Part shown: positions 57,689-64,000 of the stretch, one piece after another
Layout: each line of letters begins with the position of its first letter
Position numbering within the stretch: position 1 is the first letter of the stretch
Assembly (NCBI GenBank): GCA_047631555.1
Contig: JBLHZY010000001.1
Span: 930,001 to 994,000 of the forward strand
Source of the DNA: JBLHZY01 sp047631555
GTDB taxonomy: Bacteria; Pseudomonadota; Alphaproteobacteria; Rhodobacterales; Rhodobacteraceae
DNA length: 64,000 nucleotides
Direction: 5' to 3'
Program-made: the position numbers and the translations under genes
The notes under the pieces: generated by a model
The model's database searches: none
The model's input: the letters and a program-made list of their open reading frames with translations, nothing else
What the model was told of the DNA's origin: nothing

Positions 57689-58333
57689 ATGGAACAGGAT
57701 GAAGTCAAAAAACCCAAAGTTTCCGTTCGACAACGCGCGGATGCGATAAAGGCGTTCAGGTGCAAAAATCTTGTTGCAGTGATCGAAAACCCTACCGATA
57801 TCAAAAATATTGGAACGGTCATCCGAAATGCAAATGCTCTTGGGGTTGAGAAAGTCTATATTGTCGACTCTCGCGGTTCACTTCCTGATGACTGGCAAGA
57901 AATGCGAGAAACGAAGTCCCTTTCAAAAACCTCGGTTTCGGCGGTTAAATGGACATTTGTAAAACGTTTCGACAGCACAGAAGACTGCCTCGCTCATCTC
58001 GAAAAAAATGGATTTGTATCGGTAGTGACCTCCCCACATGTTAAGGGAAAGACCAATGTCTACCTGCATGAAGGCGACTATAAGCAACATACAAAACTGG
58101 CAGTTTGGTTCGGAAACGAAACACGCGGAATAAGCGAACTTGCAATTGAACGGTGTGAAACCTGCGTTGCTATTCCAATGTTCGGTATGATTGAAAGCTT
58201 AAATCTCGGCACAAGCTCGGGCATTGTTTTGTATGAAATCACAAAACAGCGGCGAGAATACCAAAGCCAGTTTCGACGCAGCCGTGGCAAAGGGAAACGT
58301 ACCGAACCCCTCCCTACAGAAATGCCGCGATAG
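57689..58333 (+). CDS. TrmH/SpoU family RNA 2'-O-methyltransferase
   Basis: A 214-residue SPOUT-fold methyltransferase that methylates a ribose 2'-OH in tRNA or rRNA with S-adenosylmethionine. The three knot motifs are present: NIGTVIRNANALGV (motif 1, Asn and Arg), VWFGNETRGISELA (motif 2) and IPMFGMIESLNLGTSSGIVL (motif 3). The basic tail (RRSRGKGKR) probably binds RNA. Layout and length resemble TrmH (tRNA Gm18) of gammaproteobacteria. The gene is much more AT-rich than its neighbours and lies between a partial and a fuller copy of the dispersed repeat, which indicates recent acquisition. No clear ribosome-binding site is seen. Confidence 0.85.
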   Translation: MEQDEVKKPKVSVRQRADAIKAFRCKNLVAVIENPTDIKNIGTVIRNANALGVEKVYIVDSRGSLPDDWQEMRETKSLSKTSVSAVKWTFVKRFDSTEDCLAHLEKNGFVSVVTSPHVKGKTNVYLHEGDYKQHTKLAVWFGNETRGISELAIERCETCVAIPMFGMIESLNLGTSSGIVLYEITKQRREYQSQFRRSRGKGKRTEPLPTEMPR

Positions 58334-58688
58334 TCCCCTTTCCCCCATAAAATCCTGTTATGTGAGTTGGTTTTTGGCTTGAAATGATAGCCTTTCCCCC
58401 AAAGCCACCCATCCCGCCTTTCCCGCCATTCAAAACACCGCGTATCTTGCCGCGCACCTGCGTTTCACAGTTGTCCAAATATCCGCGCCGCAGGCTCCCG
58501 GCCCCCTCCGCATGCCTATCCGGTCGCTGGAGCAAGCCGCACTAAATCCCGCACCAAATCCCTAACAAACCCTGCAAAACATGCCTCAAATGCGCGCGTC
58601 CCGCCCAAGCTTTGCGCCACATTCGGCCCAATTTTGCCGCCTTTTTCATGCAGGCTTAGCTCTGGGTAAACGATTTAACGAGGCGCAG
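58334..58688. other. Gap after the TrmH-type gene
   Basis: About 355 bases that return to GC-rich composition after 58400 and contain the repeat at 58463-58500. An open frame from 58581 continues into the next gene, but a better start lies at 58689. Confidence 0.45.
58463..58500 (+). repeat. Dispersed CCGCCGGAGGC repeat, copy D
   Basis: TTTCACAGTTGTCCAAATAT followed by CCGCGCCGCAGGCTCCCG is a slightly diverged copy (two substitutions in the core) of the element at 5207 and 51280. Confidence 0.65.
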
Positions 58689-59843
58689 ATGCATAACCAA
58701 CGGGATCAAAACACTCTGCGCTCCAAAGGCGCGGCGCAAAACCAAAGCGAATTACAGGCTGAACGCGAGGCCAATCTCAGGGCTGAATTTCAAGCGACAT
58801 CTGTGATTGACGCGCCGCTCGAAAGCCCAAGCGTGAGCGCAGATCAAACTGCCAGCGCGCGCCCGGTGCAAACCGAGGCCTGCTTGCTCTATCGTCACCT
58901 GCCCATGCAAGATGATCGCCGCCTGCAATCCCTGCTAGAGCGCCACGGCCTCAAACCCATCGAAGCCCAAGTTCAGCACCTCGCCCCAAATGCGCCCATC
59001 GAGCAGCATTTCCAAAGCGAGACCCACCGCCTGACCTTTACCCATAGCGCCACACCGCACTGCGCCTCAGATTTTCAGGATGCGCTGCGCTCGCCCTATC
59101 TGGGCGCTTATCTGGGCATGATGGCCTCGATGATCGAGCGCCATGAAAGCTTCATGACCCTCAACATCACAGCCCTGAGCCCTGAGCCGCAAACAGCCGC
59201 CTCCTACACCGAGCAGCTGCGCCTGCTGCACGCGCTGACCCGCGCCATCGCGCGCGCCACATCCCCCATGGCCCTTTACTGGAGCGCCTCTTCGCAAATC
59301 CTGACGGGCGCGCAATATAGCGCCCTCATCCGCGTCGATGCGCCTTGGGCGCTCTTCGTTCATCCGATCCCGCAGGCCGCCGGAACAGATCGCGAAGGCC
59401 GCGCCCTCACCGAGCTGCGCTTTGAAGGGGCCGAACATTTCCTCGGCCAAAAGGTCAGCCTCGCCCCAAGCGCCTTGCCGCGCGCCGATATCATGCGCCT
59501 CGGGCTTGGCTTCATCCAATATTGCGCCGAGCGCCAAACTTTGATCGCGCCGGGCGAAAGCCTTGGCAAGGATCGCAATGCGCGGGTCGAACGCGGCCCG
59601 GCAAAAGATCGCGTTGATCTTGTGGCGCGGGTGTCGCATCGCCTGTTGCCGCCGCCCCCAAGCAATCAAGACTATCCGCCCACGCCGCCGCGCTGGCGCT
59701 CTGTGTTTGTGCTCGGCGGTGTGATCGCCGCCAGCCTCGCGCTGGTCCTTGGCTTTACCCTAACCGCCACGGGCATGCGCGCGCCCGCGCAAAGCCTCGC
59801 CCTAAGCGAAATCACAACAACCGTGCTCCCCGCGCAGAATTAA
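58689..59843 (+). CDS. Hypothetical protein with C-terminal membrane anchor
   Basis: A 384-residue protein from the ATG at 58689, which follows GAGG. The first 60 residues are polar and Gln-rich. A mixed alpha/beta domain runs from about 65 to 300 (ACLLYRHLPMQDDRRLQSLL, YLGAYLGMMASMIERHESF, LTRAIARATSPMALYWSASS), possibly DUF4261-like, then a Pro-rich stretch and one hydrophobic helix at about 343-363 near the C-terminus. The layout fits a protein anchored in the inner membrane by its tail with a cytosolic domain. Function unknown. Confidence 0.65.
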   Translation: MHNQRDQNTLRSKGAAQNQSELQAEREANLRAEFQATSVIDAPLESPSVSADQTASARPVQTEACLLYRHLPMQDDRRLQSLLERHGLKPIEAQVQHLAPNAPIEQHFQSETHRLTFTHSATPHCASDFQDALRSPYLGAYLGMMASMIERHESFMTLNITALSPEPQTAASYTEQLRLLHALTRAIARATSPMALYWSASSQILTGAQYSALIRVDAPWALFVHPIPQAAGTDREGRALTELRFEGAEHFLGQKVSLAPSALPRADIMRLGLGFIQYCAERQTLIAPGESLGKDRNARVERGPAKDRVDLVARVSHRLLPPPPSNQDYPPTPPRWRSVFVLGGVIAASLALVLGFTLTATGMRAPAQSLALSEITTTVLPAQN

Positions 59844-59892
59844 GCCGCCGCAACAGCCCTCATAGGGCACCGCCGCGCGCCACATCTCATGC

Positions 59893-59926
59893 AAAAAGGG
59901 CGCAGCCATCGGCCACGCCCCTTTTT
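59893..59926. terminator. Bidirectional terminator between the tail-anchored protein gene and bioY
   Basis: AAAAAGGGCG and CGCCCCTTTTT pair (one bulge), with further partial pairing inside, giving a hairpin with A-runs before and T-runs after on both strands. It lies midway between the two convergent genes. Confidence 0.75.
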
Positions 59927-59949
59927 CAAATCTCAAAAGCAATCGCAGC

Positions 59950-60549
59950 TTACTTGCGCGCGTTGCCAACCAGCTTCCAAACCGCAGGCACCAAAAGCGC
60001 TGCCAGCGCGAGCTTCACCGCATCACCGATCAAAAACGGTGTGAGGCCCCACTGAAGGATTGGCTTCTCAATGCCATAAAGAACAACCAGCCACAGCAGG
60101 CCAGGCACATAAATGATCGCATTGCCGATCAGCATCGCACCGGCCATTTTGCCGAATGAACGATCCCAACCAAGACGCGCCAGATAGCCCAGCATCAAAG
60201 AGGCCAGCGCATAACCAACCAAATAGCCGCCTGTGCCGCCCATCATATAAGCGATGCCGTTTTTTTCAGCCGAAGAGCCGGCGAAAACATCAAAGCCAAG
60301 CGCGCCAACAGCAAGATACCCAAGGATCGTGATAAGCCCAAGACGCGGGCCATAAGCCACGCCGATGGTCAGAACCGAAAAGGTCCCCATTGTGATCGGA
60401 ACGGGCCACATGGGCACAGCGATCTTGGCGCTTACGGCCAAAACGATAATCCCAAGAGCGACCAAAACCGCCTGTTTGATATAAAGCTGTGTGCCTGACT
60501 TGGCGCCGAACGCCTCGCTCAGAACCATGTCTTTTGTAAGTGTCGCCAT
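59950..60549 (-). CDS. bioY: Biotin transporter BioY
   Basis: A 199-residue membrane protein with six hydrophobic segments, the substrate-binding S component of a biotin ECF transporter. Typical segments are VPMWPVPITMGTFSVLTIG, GTGGYLVGYALASL near residue 110 (biotin-binding helix region), and GNAIIYVPGLLWL. GAGGAG precedes the ATG at 60549; the much longer upstream frame has no such site and is not coding. No bioM or bioN genes lie beside it, so it is a solitary BioY or uses shared energising subunits. No BioR-type box was noticed upstream. Confidence 0.9.
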   Translation of the reverse strand: MATLTKDMVLSEAFGAKSGTQLYIKQAVLVALGIIVLAVSAKIAVPMWPVPITMGTFSVLTIGVAYGPRLGLITILGYLAVGALGFDVFAGSSAEKNGIAYMMGGTGGYLVGYALASLMLGYLARLGWDRSFGKMAGAMLIGNAIIYVPGLLWLVVLYGIEKPILQWGLTPFLIGDAVKLALAALLVPAVWKLVGNARK

Positions 60550-60760
60550 TGCGCCTGTCTCCTCTAATGCGTTGGCGTTGTTTTGCCCCAGCCCGCGCCC
60601 CCGCGCAAGAGGCATAGCCCCCAGATCGGCGATGTTAACGCCCAAGCTGCGCCAAAAATCGACCTTTAGCGCCCCAAAACGGTGCATCTGCCCATGGTTT
60701 GAGCAGATATCTTGAGCGACCGCCAAATCTCGATCAAGGTTTGGCACGCCTGCGCGCGGA

Positions 60761-61216
60761 TCAAACGCTCTCGCGGGTAAAATCTGTGCGGCTCTCATAA
60801 TCCTTGCGCGGGCCGCGCACCCGCCAAATCGCGCGCCAAGCGCCGGGCCAGCCAGCAAATTCATAGCGCACATCATATATGTCCGGCGGGCAATCGTGAT
60901 GCGCCTCTGGCCGCACAGCCCCGCGCTCAAAATGATGAAAATCGCGCCCGTCCTCAAACAAAACAGCAATTTGATCGCCCATTGCGCGCCAGATATAGCT
61001 GCGCTGCGCCGCCATCGCCGCCCCGTCCCCAAGGCGCAATGTCCCGCTTTCGCGCAAGACAACATCGCCCGCCAAAACCGCGCCCTCAATCAAATCCGCA
61101 GGCCCGGCCAAATCAAACCGCGCCGTGCCGCTCATCCGCCCCATCGGGCCGCCGCTAAAATCGGTGATTTCGCGCAACAGCCGCCAAGGGCCCAAAAATT
61201 CGCTTAACTCTCTCAT
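60761..61216 (-). CDS. DUF6314 family protein
   Basis: A 151-residue soluble protein with the DUF6314 pattern: FLGPWRLLREITDFSGG at the start, GTLRLGDGAAMAAQRSYIW in the middle and CPPDIYDVRYEF, then RVRGPRKDYESRTDF at the end. The family is a small beta-barrel found in Rhodobacterales and relatives; its function is not established. It precedes bioY on the same strand, 211 bases apart, and is independent of it. Confidence 0.78.
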   Translation of the reverse strand: MRELSEFLGPWRLLREITDFSGGPMGRMSGTARFDLAGPADLIEGAVLAGDVVLRESGTLRLGDGAAMAAQRSYIWRAMGDQIAVLFEDGRDFHHFERGAVRPEAHHDCPPDIYDVRYEFAGWPGAWRAIWRVRGPRKDYESRTDFTRESV

Positions 61217-61276
61217 TGCGCAAGTTTAGGCCCGCAAGGGCGCGGCGGCAACGGCCAGATTTGCGCCAACACCGGG

Positions 61277-61708
61277 CTATGCGCGCAAAATTTCGGTCGC
61301 TTTGCCAGCCGCCAATTTGATCGCCTCGATATCCTCATCGCTCCAGCGGCGTCGGCGCGTCTCTATCGCGCAAACCGCCCCGATAGGCACCAATCCGCTT
61401 TGATAAATCGGCGCGCCCAAATAGGCCAAAACCCCCAATTGCTCGACCGCCTTATTGCCCAAAACAAGCGGATGCGTCAGCGCATCTTCAATGACCAAAG
61501 GATAATCCATCGCAACAACATGCTGGCAAATCGAATGATCAAGCGGGATGATGCCCGTCGCTGGCAAAGGAAACGTCGGGCCGGATTTCGCCAATATCGC
61601 TTCATGCGAAGGCAAGACTTCCGTGATCAAAACGACCAAAGACCCGACGGTTTCCCGGGTCGCTCTTGCCAGCTCTGTCAAAGCCTCTTTTTGCGTAAAT
61701 TTCACCAC
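61277..61708 (-). CDS. GAF domain protein
   Basis: A 143-residue protein made almost only of a GAF domain. Landmarks are LDHSICQHVVAMDYPLVIED with the Cys and His common to small GAF sensors, then AYLGAPIYQSGLVPIGAVCAI and the closing RRRRWSDEDIEAIKLAAGK. GTG is the start codon, with GAGGAA upstream. It is a single-domain sensor without an output domain, so it may act on a separate partner; binding of a small molecule or redox control is possible but unproven. Confidence 0.8.
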   Translation of the reverse strand: MVKFTQKEALTELARATRETVGSLVVLITEVLPSHEAILAKSGPTFPLPATGIIPLDHSICQHVVAMDYPLVIEDALTHPLVLGNKAVEQLGVLAYLGAPIYQSGLVPIGAVCAIETRRRRWSDEDIEAIKLAAGKATEILRA

Positions 61709-62009
61709 TACTCAGATTCCTCATCCCCGCTCAAAGATTAACGCAAACTGAGTGATTCCCAAAACCGTCTGGCACGGATGCGCCAAATTAGCGCGCGTTT
61801 CGCCCAAAACCGGGCAAAATACCCCCAACATGCCCCCAAATGCGCCATTTTCCCCCTCTCGCCCCGCAAATCCTCGTTTGCAAAAAGCAAACATTGGTCC
61901 CAACCTGCCCCGCGCAATCGCCAAGCAGCCGCCCAGCCCTTGCCCCTAAGGCCTGCGCCCGCTAAAGAGCGGCCAAATCCATGCCCTCTTCCTAGCCAAA
62001 GGCCGCATC
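61709..62009. other. Gap between the GAF gene and purB
   Basis: About 300 bases between divergent genes, carrying both promoter regions. AAAGG precedes the purB ATG. No repeat, RNA gene or further coding region was recognised. Confidence 0.45.
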
Positions 62010-63311
62010 ATGATCCCTCGCTATTCCCGCCCCGAAATGGTTGCCATCTGGTCCCCCGAGACCAAGTTCCGCATCTGGTACGAGATCGAGGCGCATGCCT
62101 GCGATGCGATGGCCGATCTGGGCGTGATCCCGCGCGAAAATGCCGAGGCGGTTTGGAAGGCCAAAGACGTCACTTTTGATGTCGCCCGCATTGACGAGAT
62201 CGAAGCCGAAACCAAGCACGATGTGATCGCGTTCCTGACCCACCTCTCCGAGCATGTCGGCTCTGAAGAGGCCCGCTTTGTGCACCAAGGCATGACCAGC
62301 TCGGATGTGTTGGACACCTGTTTCAACGTGCAGCTCGTGCGCGCCTCCGACATCCTGATCAAAGATGTTGAAGGCCTGCTTGTTGCGCTGAAAAAGCGCG
62401 CGATTGAGCATAAAGATACCATCCGCATCGGCCGCAGCCATGGCATCCACGCCGAGCCAACAACAATGGGCCTGACCTTCGCGCGTTTCTATGCCGAAAT
62501 GGATCGCAACCTTGCCCGCCTCAAGACCGCCCGAGACGAGATTTCAACCGGCGCGATTTCCGGCGCTGTTGGCACATTTGCCAATGTCGATCCGGCCGTT
62601 GAGGAGCATGTTTGCGCCAAGCTTGGCCTCACACCAGAGCCGATCAGCACCCAAGTGATCCCGCGCGATCGCCATGCCGCCTTCTTTGCCGCGCTTGGTG
62701 TTGTGGCGTCGTCCATCGAAAACGTCTCGACCGAGATCCGCCATATGCAGCGCACCGAAGTGCTTGAAGCGGCTGAGTTTTTCTCGATGGGCCAAAAGGG
62801 CTCGTCTGCGATGCCGCATAAGAAAAACCCCGTGCTGACGGAAAACCTAACCGGCCTTGCGCGCCTCGTGCGCATGGTCGTTGTGCCCGCGATGGAAAAC
62901 GTCGCCCTCTGGCACGAGCGCGATATTTCGCACTCTTCTGTCGAGCGCAACATCGGCCCAGACGCGACAATCACCCTTGATTTCGCGCTCTCCCGCCTCA
63001 CTTCCGTGATCGATAAGCTCTTGGTCTACCCCGAGAATATGCTCGCCAATATGAACAAATTCCCCGGCCTCGTGATGTCGCAACGCGTCTTGCTCGCCCT
63101 GACCCAAGCCGGCGTAAACCGCGAAGATGCCTACCGCCTCGTGCAGCGCAACGCGCTCAAAGTCTGGGAAACGGGCTGTGACTTCAAAACCGAACTGCTG
63201 GCCGATAAAGAAGTCGTCGCAGCGCTTGGCGTTGAGGAAATCGAGGAAAAATTCGACCTCGCCTACCACACCAAACACGTTGACACGATCTTCAAACGCG
63301 TCTTCGGCTAA
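62010..63311 (+). CDS. purB: Adenylosuccinate lyase
   Basis: A 433-residue enzyme that removes fumarate at two steps of purine synthesis (SAICAR and adenylosuccinate). It shows MTSSDVLDTCFNVQL, the catalytic His in GRSHGIHAEPTTMG, and the fumarase/aspartase signature GSSAMPHKKNPVL with the flexible catalytic loop near residue 265. The length and the N-terminal sequence IPRYSRPEMVAIWSPETKF are typical of the alphaproteobacterial form. A hairpin follows the gene. Confidence 0.97.
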   Translation: MIPRYSRPEMVAIWSPETKFRIWYEIEAHACDAMADLGVIPRENAEAVWKAKDVTFDVARIDEIEAETKHDVIAFLTHLSEHVGSEEARFVHQGMTSSDVLDTCFNVQLVRASDILIKDVEGLLVALKKRAIEHKDTIRIGRSHGIHAEPTTMGLTFARFYAEMDRNLARLKTARDEISTGAISGAVGTFANVDPAVEEHVCAKLGLTPEPISTQVIPRDRHAAFFAALGVVASSIENVSTEIRHMQRTEVLEAAEFFSMGQKGSSAMPHKKNPVLTENLTGLARLVRMVVVPAMENVALWHERDISHSSVERNIGPDATITLDFALSRLTSVIDKLLVYPENMLANMNKFPGLVMSQRVLLALTQAGVNREDAYRLVQRNALKVWETGCDFKTELLADKEVVAALGVEEIEEKFDLAYHTKHVDTIFKRVFG

Positions 63312-63324
63312 GCCCCAAAACGCA

Positions 63325-63347
63325 GCGCTCCCCCTCTCGGGGAGCGC
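63325..63347 (+). terminator. Hairpin after purB
   Basis: GCGCTCCCC (63325-63333) and GGGGAGCGC (63339-63347) form a perfect 9-base-pair stem with a 5-base loop, 13 bases after the purB stop. No T-run follows, so termination may be partial or Rho-assisted. Confidence 0.65.
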
Positions 63348-63488
63348 AACACGCCACCGATAAGCGCTTCAATTCCCGCAGCCCACGGGATCAGGGCGTT
63401 CGCAACCTCGCGGAAATCAGAGATATCCTTCAAGCTATTCCCGCCCAAGGTCGGCTTTGCGGGACGGATAGGACATCAATTGCCTATC

Positions 63489-63863
63489 TCACGTTACAAA
63501 TTGCTCAGGCTTCCATGTGATCTTTCCAAAGCGATCTCTGGAAAAGTCGATGTTTGACGTATTTTCGCCTCCGACTGAGTATCCTTCGAGCAGGTTCAAA
63601 TAACCGTCCTTAAAAAACAGGATGAGACCAATGTCATATTTCATCCCAGCCACTCTGACATAATGCCCGTTGATTGGCGACGATCCAGTCAACCTAGGTA
63701 TAACATTTTGGTCTACATGCAGTTCAGTGAAGAAACCGCCACCCGTGTTTTCCCGCTGAACACAGCGCACTGCTTCGACTTGCTTCGTGAGCGCAGGATA
63801 TTTGTCTTTCCAATAGGAACACAGCGCTTTTAGCGCCTCCCGTTCCAGCTCGTTGAACTCCAT
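63489..63863 (-). CDS. Hypothetical protein
   Basis: A 124-residue soluble protein not assigned to a named family. It begins with a helix (ELEREALKALCSYW) and continues with several beta strands (GGGFFTELHVDQNVI, NGHYVRVAGMKYDIGLILFF, KDGYLNLLEGYSVGGENTS), ending in KITWKPEQF. Small proteins of this layout are often found singly or next to toxin-like genes, but nothing here shows such a role. GAAGGAAAACC precedes the ATG. It is more AT-rich than purB. Confidence 0.6.
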   Translation of the reverse strand: MEFNELEREALKALCSYWKDKYPALTKQVEAVRCVQRENTGGGFFTELHVDQNVIPRLTGSSPINGHYVRVAGMKYDIGLILFFKDGYLNLLEGYSVGGENTSNIDFSRDRFGKITWKPEQFVT

Positions 63864-64000
63864 TCGGTTTTCCTTCTCTTAGTGAGCGAGAAGCTCACAT
63901 TCTAAGGCTAGCCTGTCAATTCGAACGAACGACCGCATAGAGTTCACAGCTGACTTCGCTGTATTTGCAGCGTTGAAGCTCAATATCCCATAGGCTCATC

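Noticed and set aside
59950..61089. A 379-codon reading of bioY
   Set aside because: The family begins at the ATG at 60549 behind GAGGAG; the extension overlaps the DUF6314 gene on the same strand and lacks similarity.

Overview
The window is from an alphaproteobacterium, most likely a marine member of the Rhodobacterales (Roseobacter group). Evidence: a pyruvate dehydrogenase operon in which E1-beta carries its own lipoyl domain, a relic of a Rhodobacter-type gene transfer agent beside cysE, TRAP transporters, Hint-domain and DUF6314 proteins, and a short dispersed repeat around the core CAAATATCCCCGCCGGAGGC in several gene-free gaps. The core genes are GC-rich. A block at about 34.1-47.7 kb and a single gene at 57.7 kb are visibly more AT-rich.

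Region 1 (1-9.1 kb) looks like a hydroxycinnamate (ferulate/p-coumarate) catabolic locus: amidohydrolase (cut by the left edge), crotonase, a TRAP transporter (P-Q-M), feruloyl-CoA synthetase, a short-chain dehydrogenase, a MarR regulator and a DUF3237 protein. The same 6-9-6 inverted repeat lies upstream of the crotonase and upstream of marR, so both arms are probably under one MarR regulator. Region 2 (9.1-14.5 kb) is a minus-strand sulfide-oxidation operon: two YeeE/YedE half-transporters, a persulfide dioxygenase-like enzyme, a sulfurtransferase/sulfide:quinone oxidoreductase fusion and a SulP anion transporter.

Region 3 (14.7-23 kb) is central metabolism: two cyclophilins with overlapping genes, pgk, a class I aldolase, ftsB, and the pdhA - VOC protein - pdhB - pdhC operon. 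Region 4 (23-34 kb) holds cysE, a gene-transfer-agent tail relic, a RES/Xre toxin-antitoxin pair with a palindromic operator, the fatty-acid genes fabD-fabG-acpP-fabF with mltG, and a cytochrome b561-YceI fusion.

Region 5 (34.1-47.7 kb) is an accessory island. It holds remnants of an IS21 helper gene, an IS6 transposase, a permease and a frameshifted tyrosine recombinase. Among them are a five-gene membrane-protein cluster of unknown function, a metal-efflux locus (MFS exporter with a His-rich tail, CsoR/RcnR-type repressor, G-tract palindrome, truncated His-rich periplasmic protein) and a three-gene unknown cassette. The five-gene cluster is the best candidate here for an undescribed system.

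Region 6 (47.8-64 kb) returns to core genes: yceI, rpsF-rpsR-rplI, tig, tRNA-Leu(UAG), a Hint protein, a stand-alone NAD(P)H-hydrate dehydratase, glnB-glnA, an acquired-looking TrmH-type methyltransferase, bioY, DUF6314, a GAF protein and purB. Assignments rest on reading translated sequence and motifs only; no database search was run.
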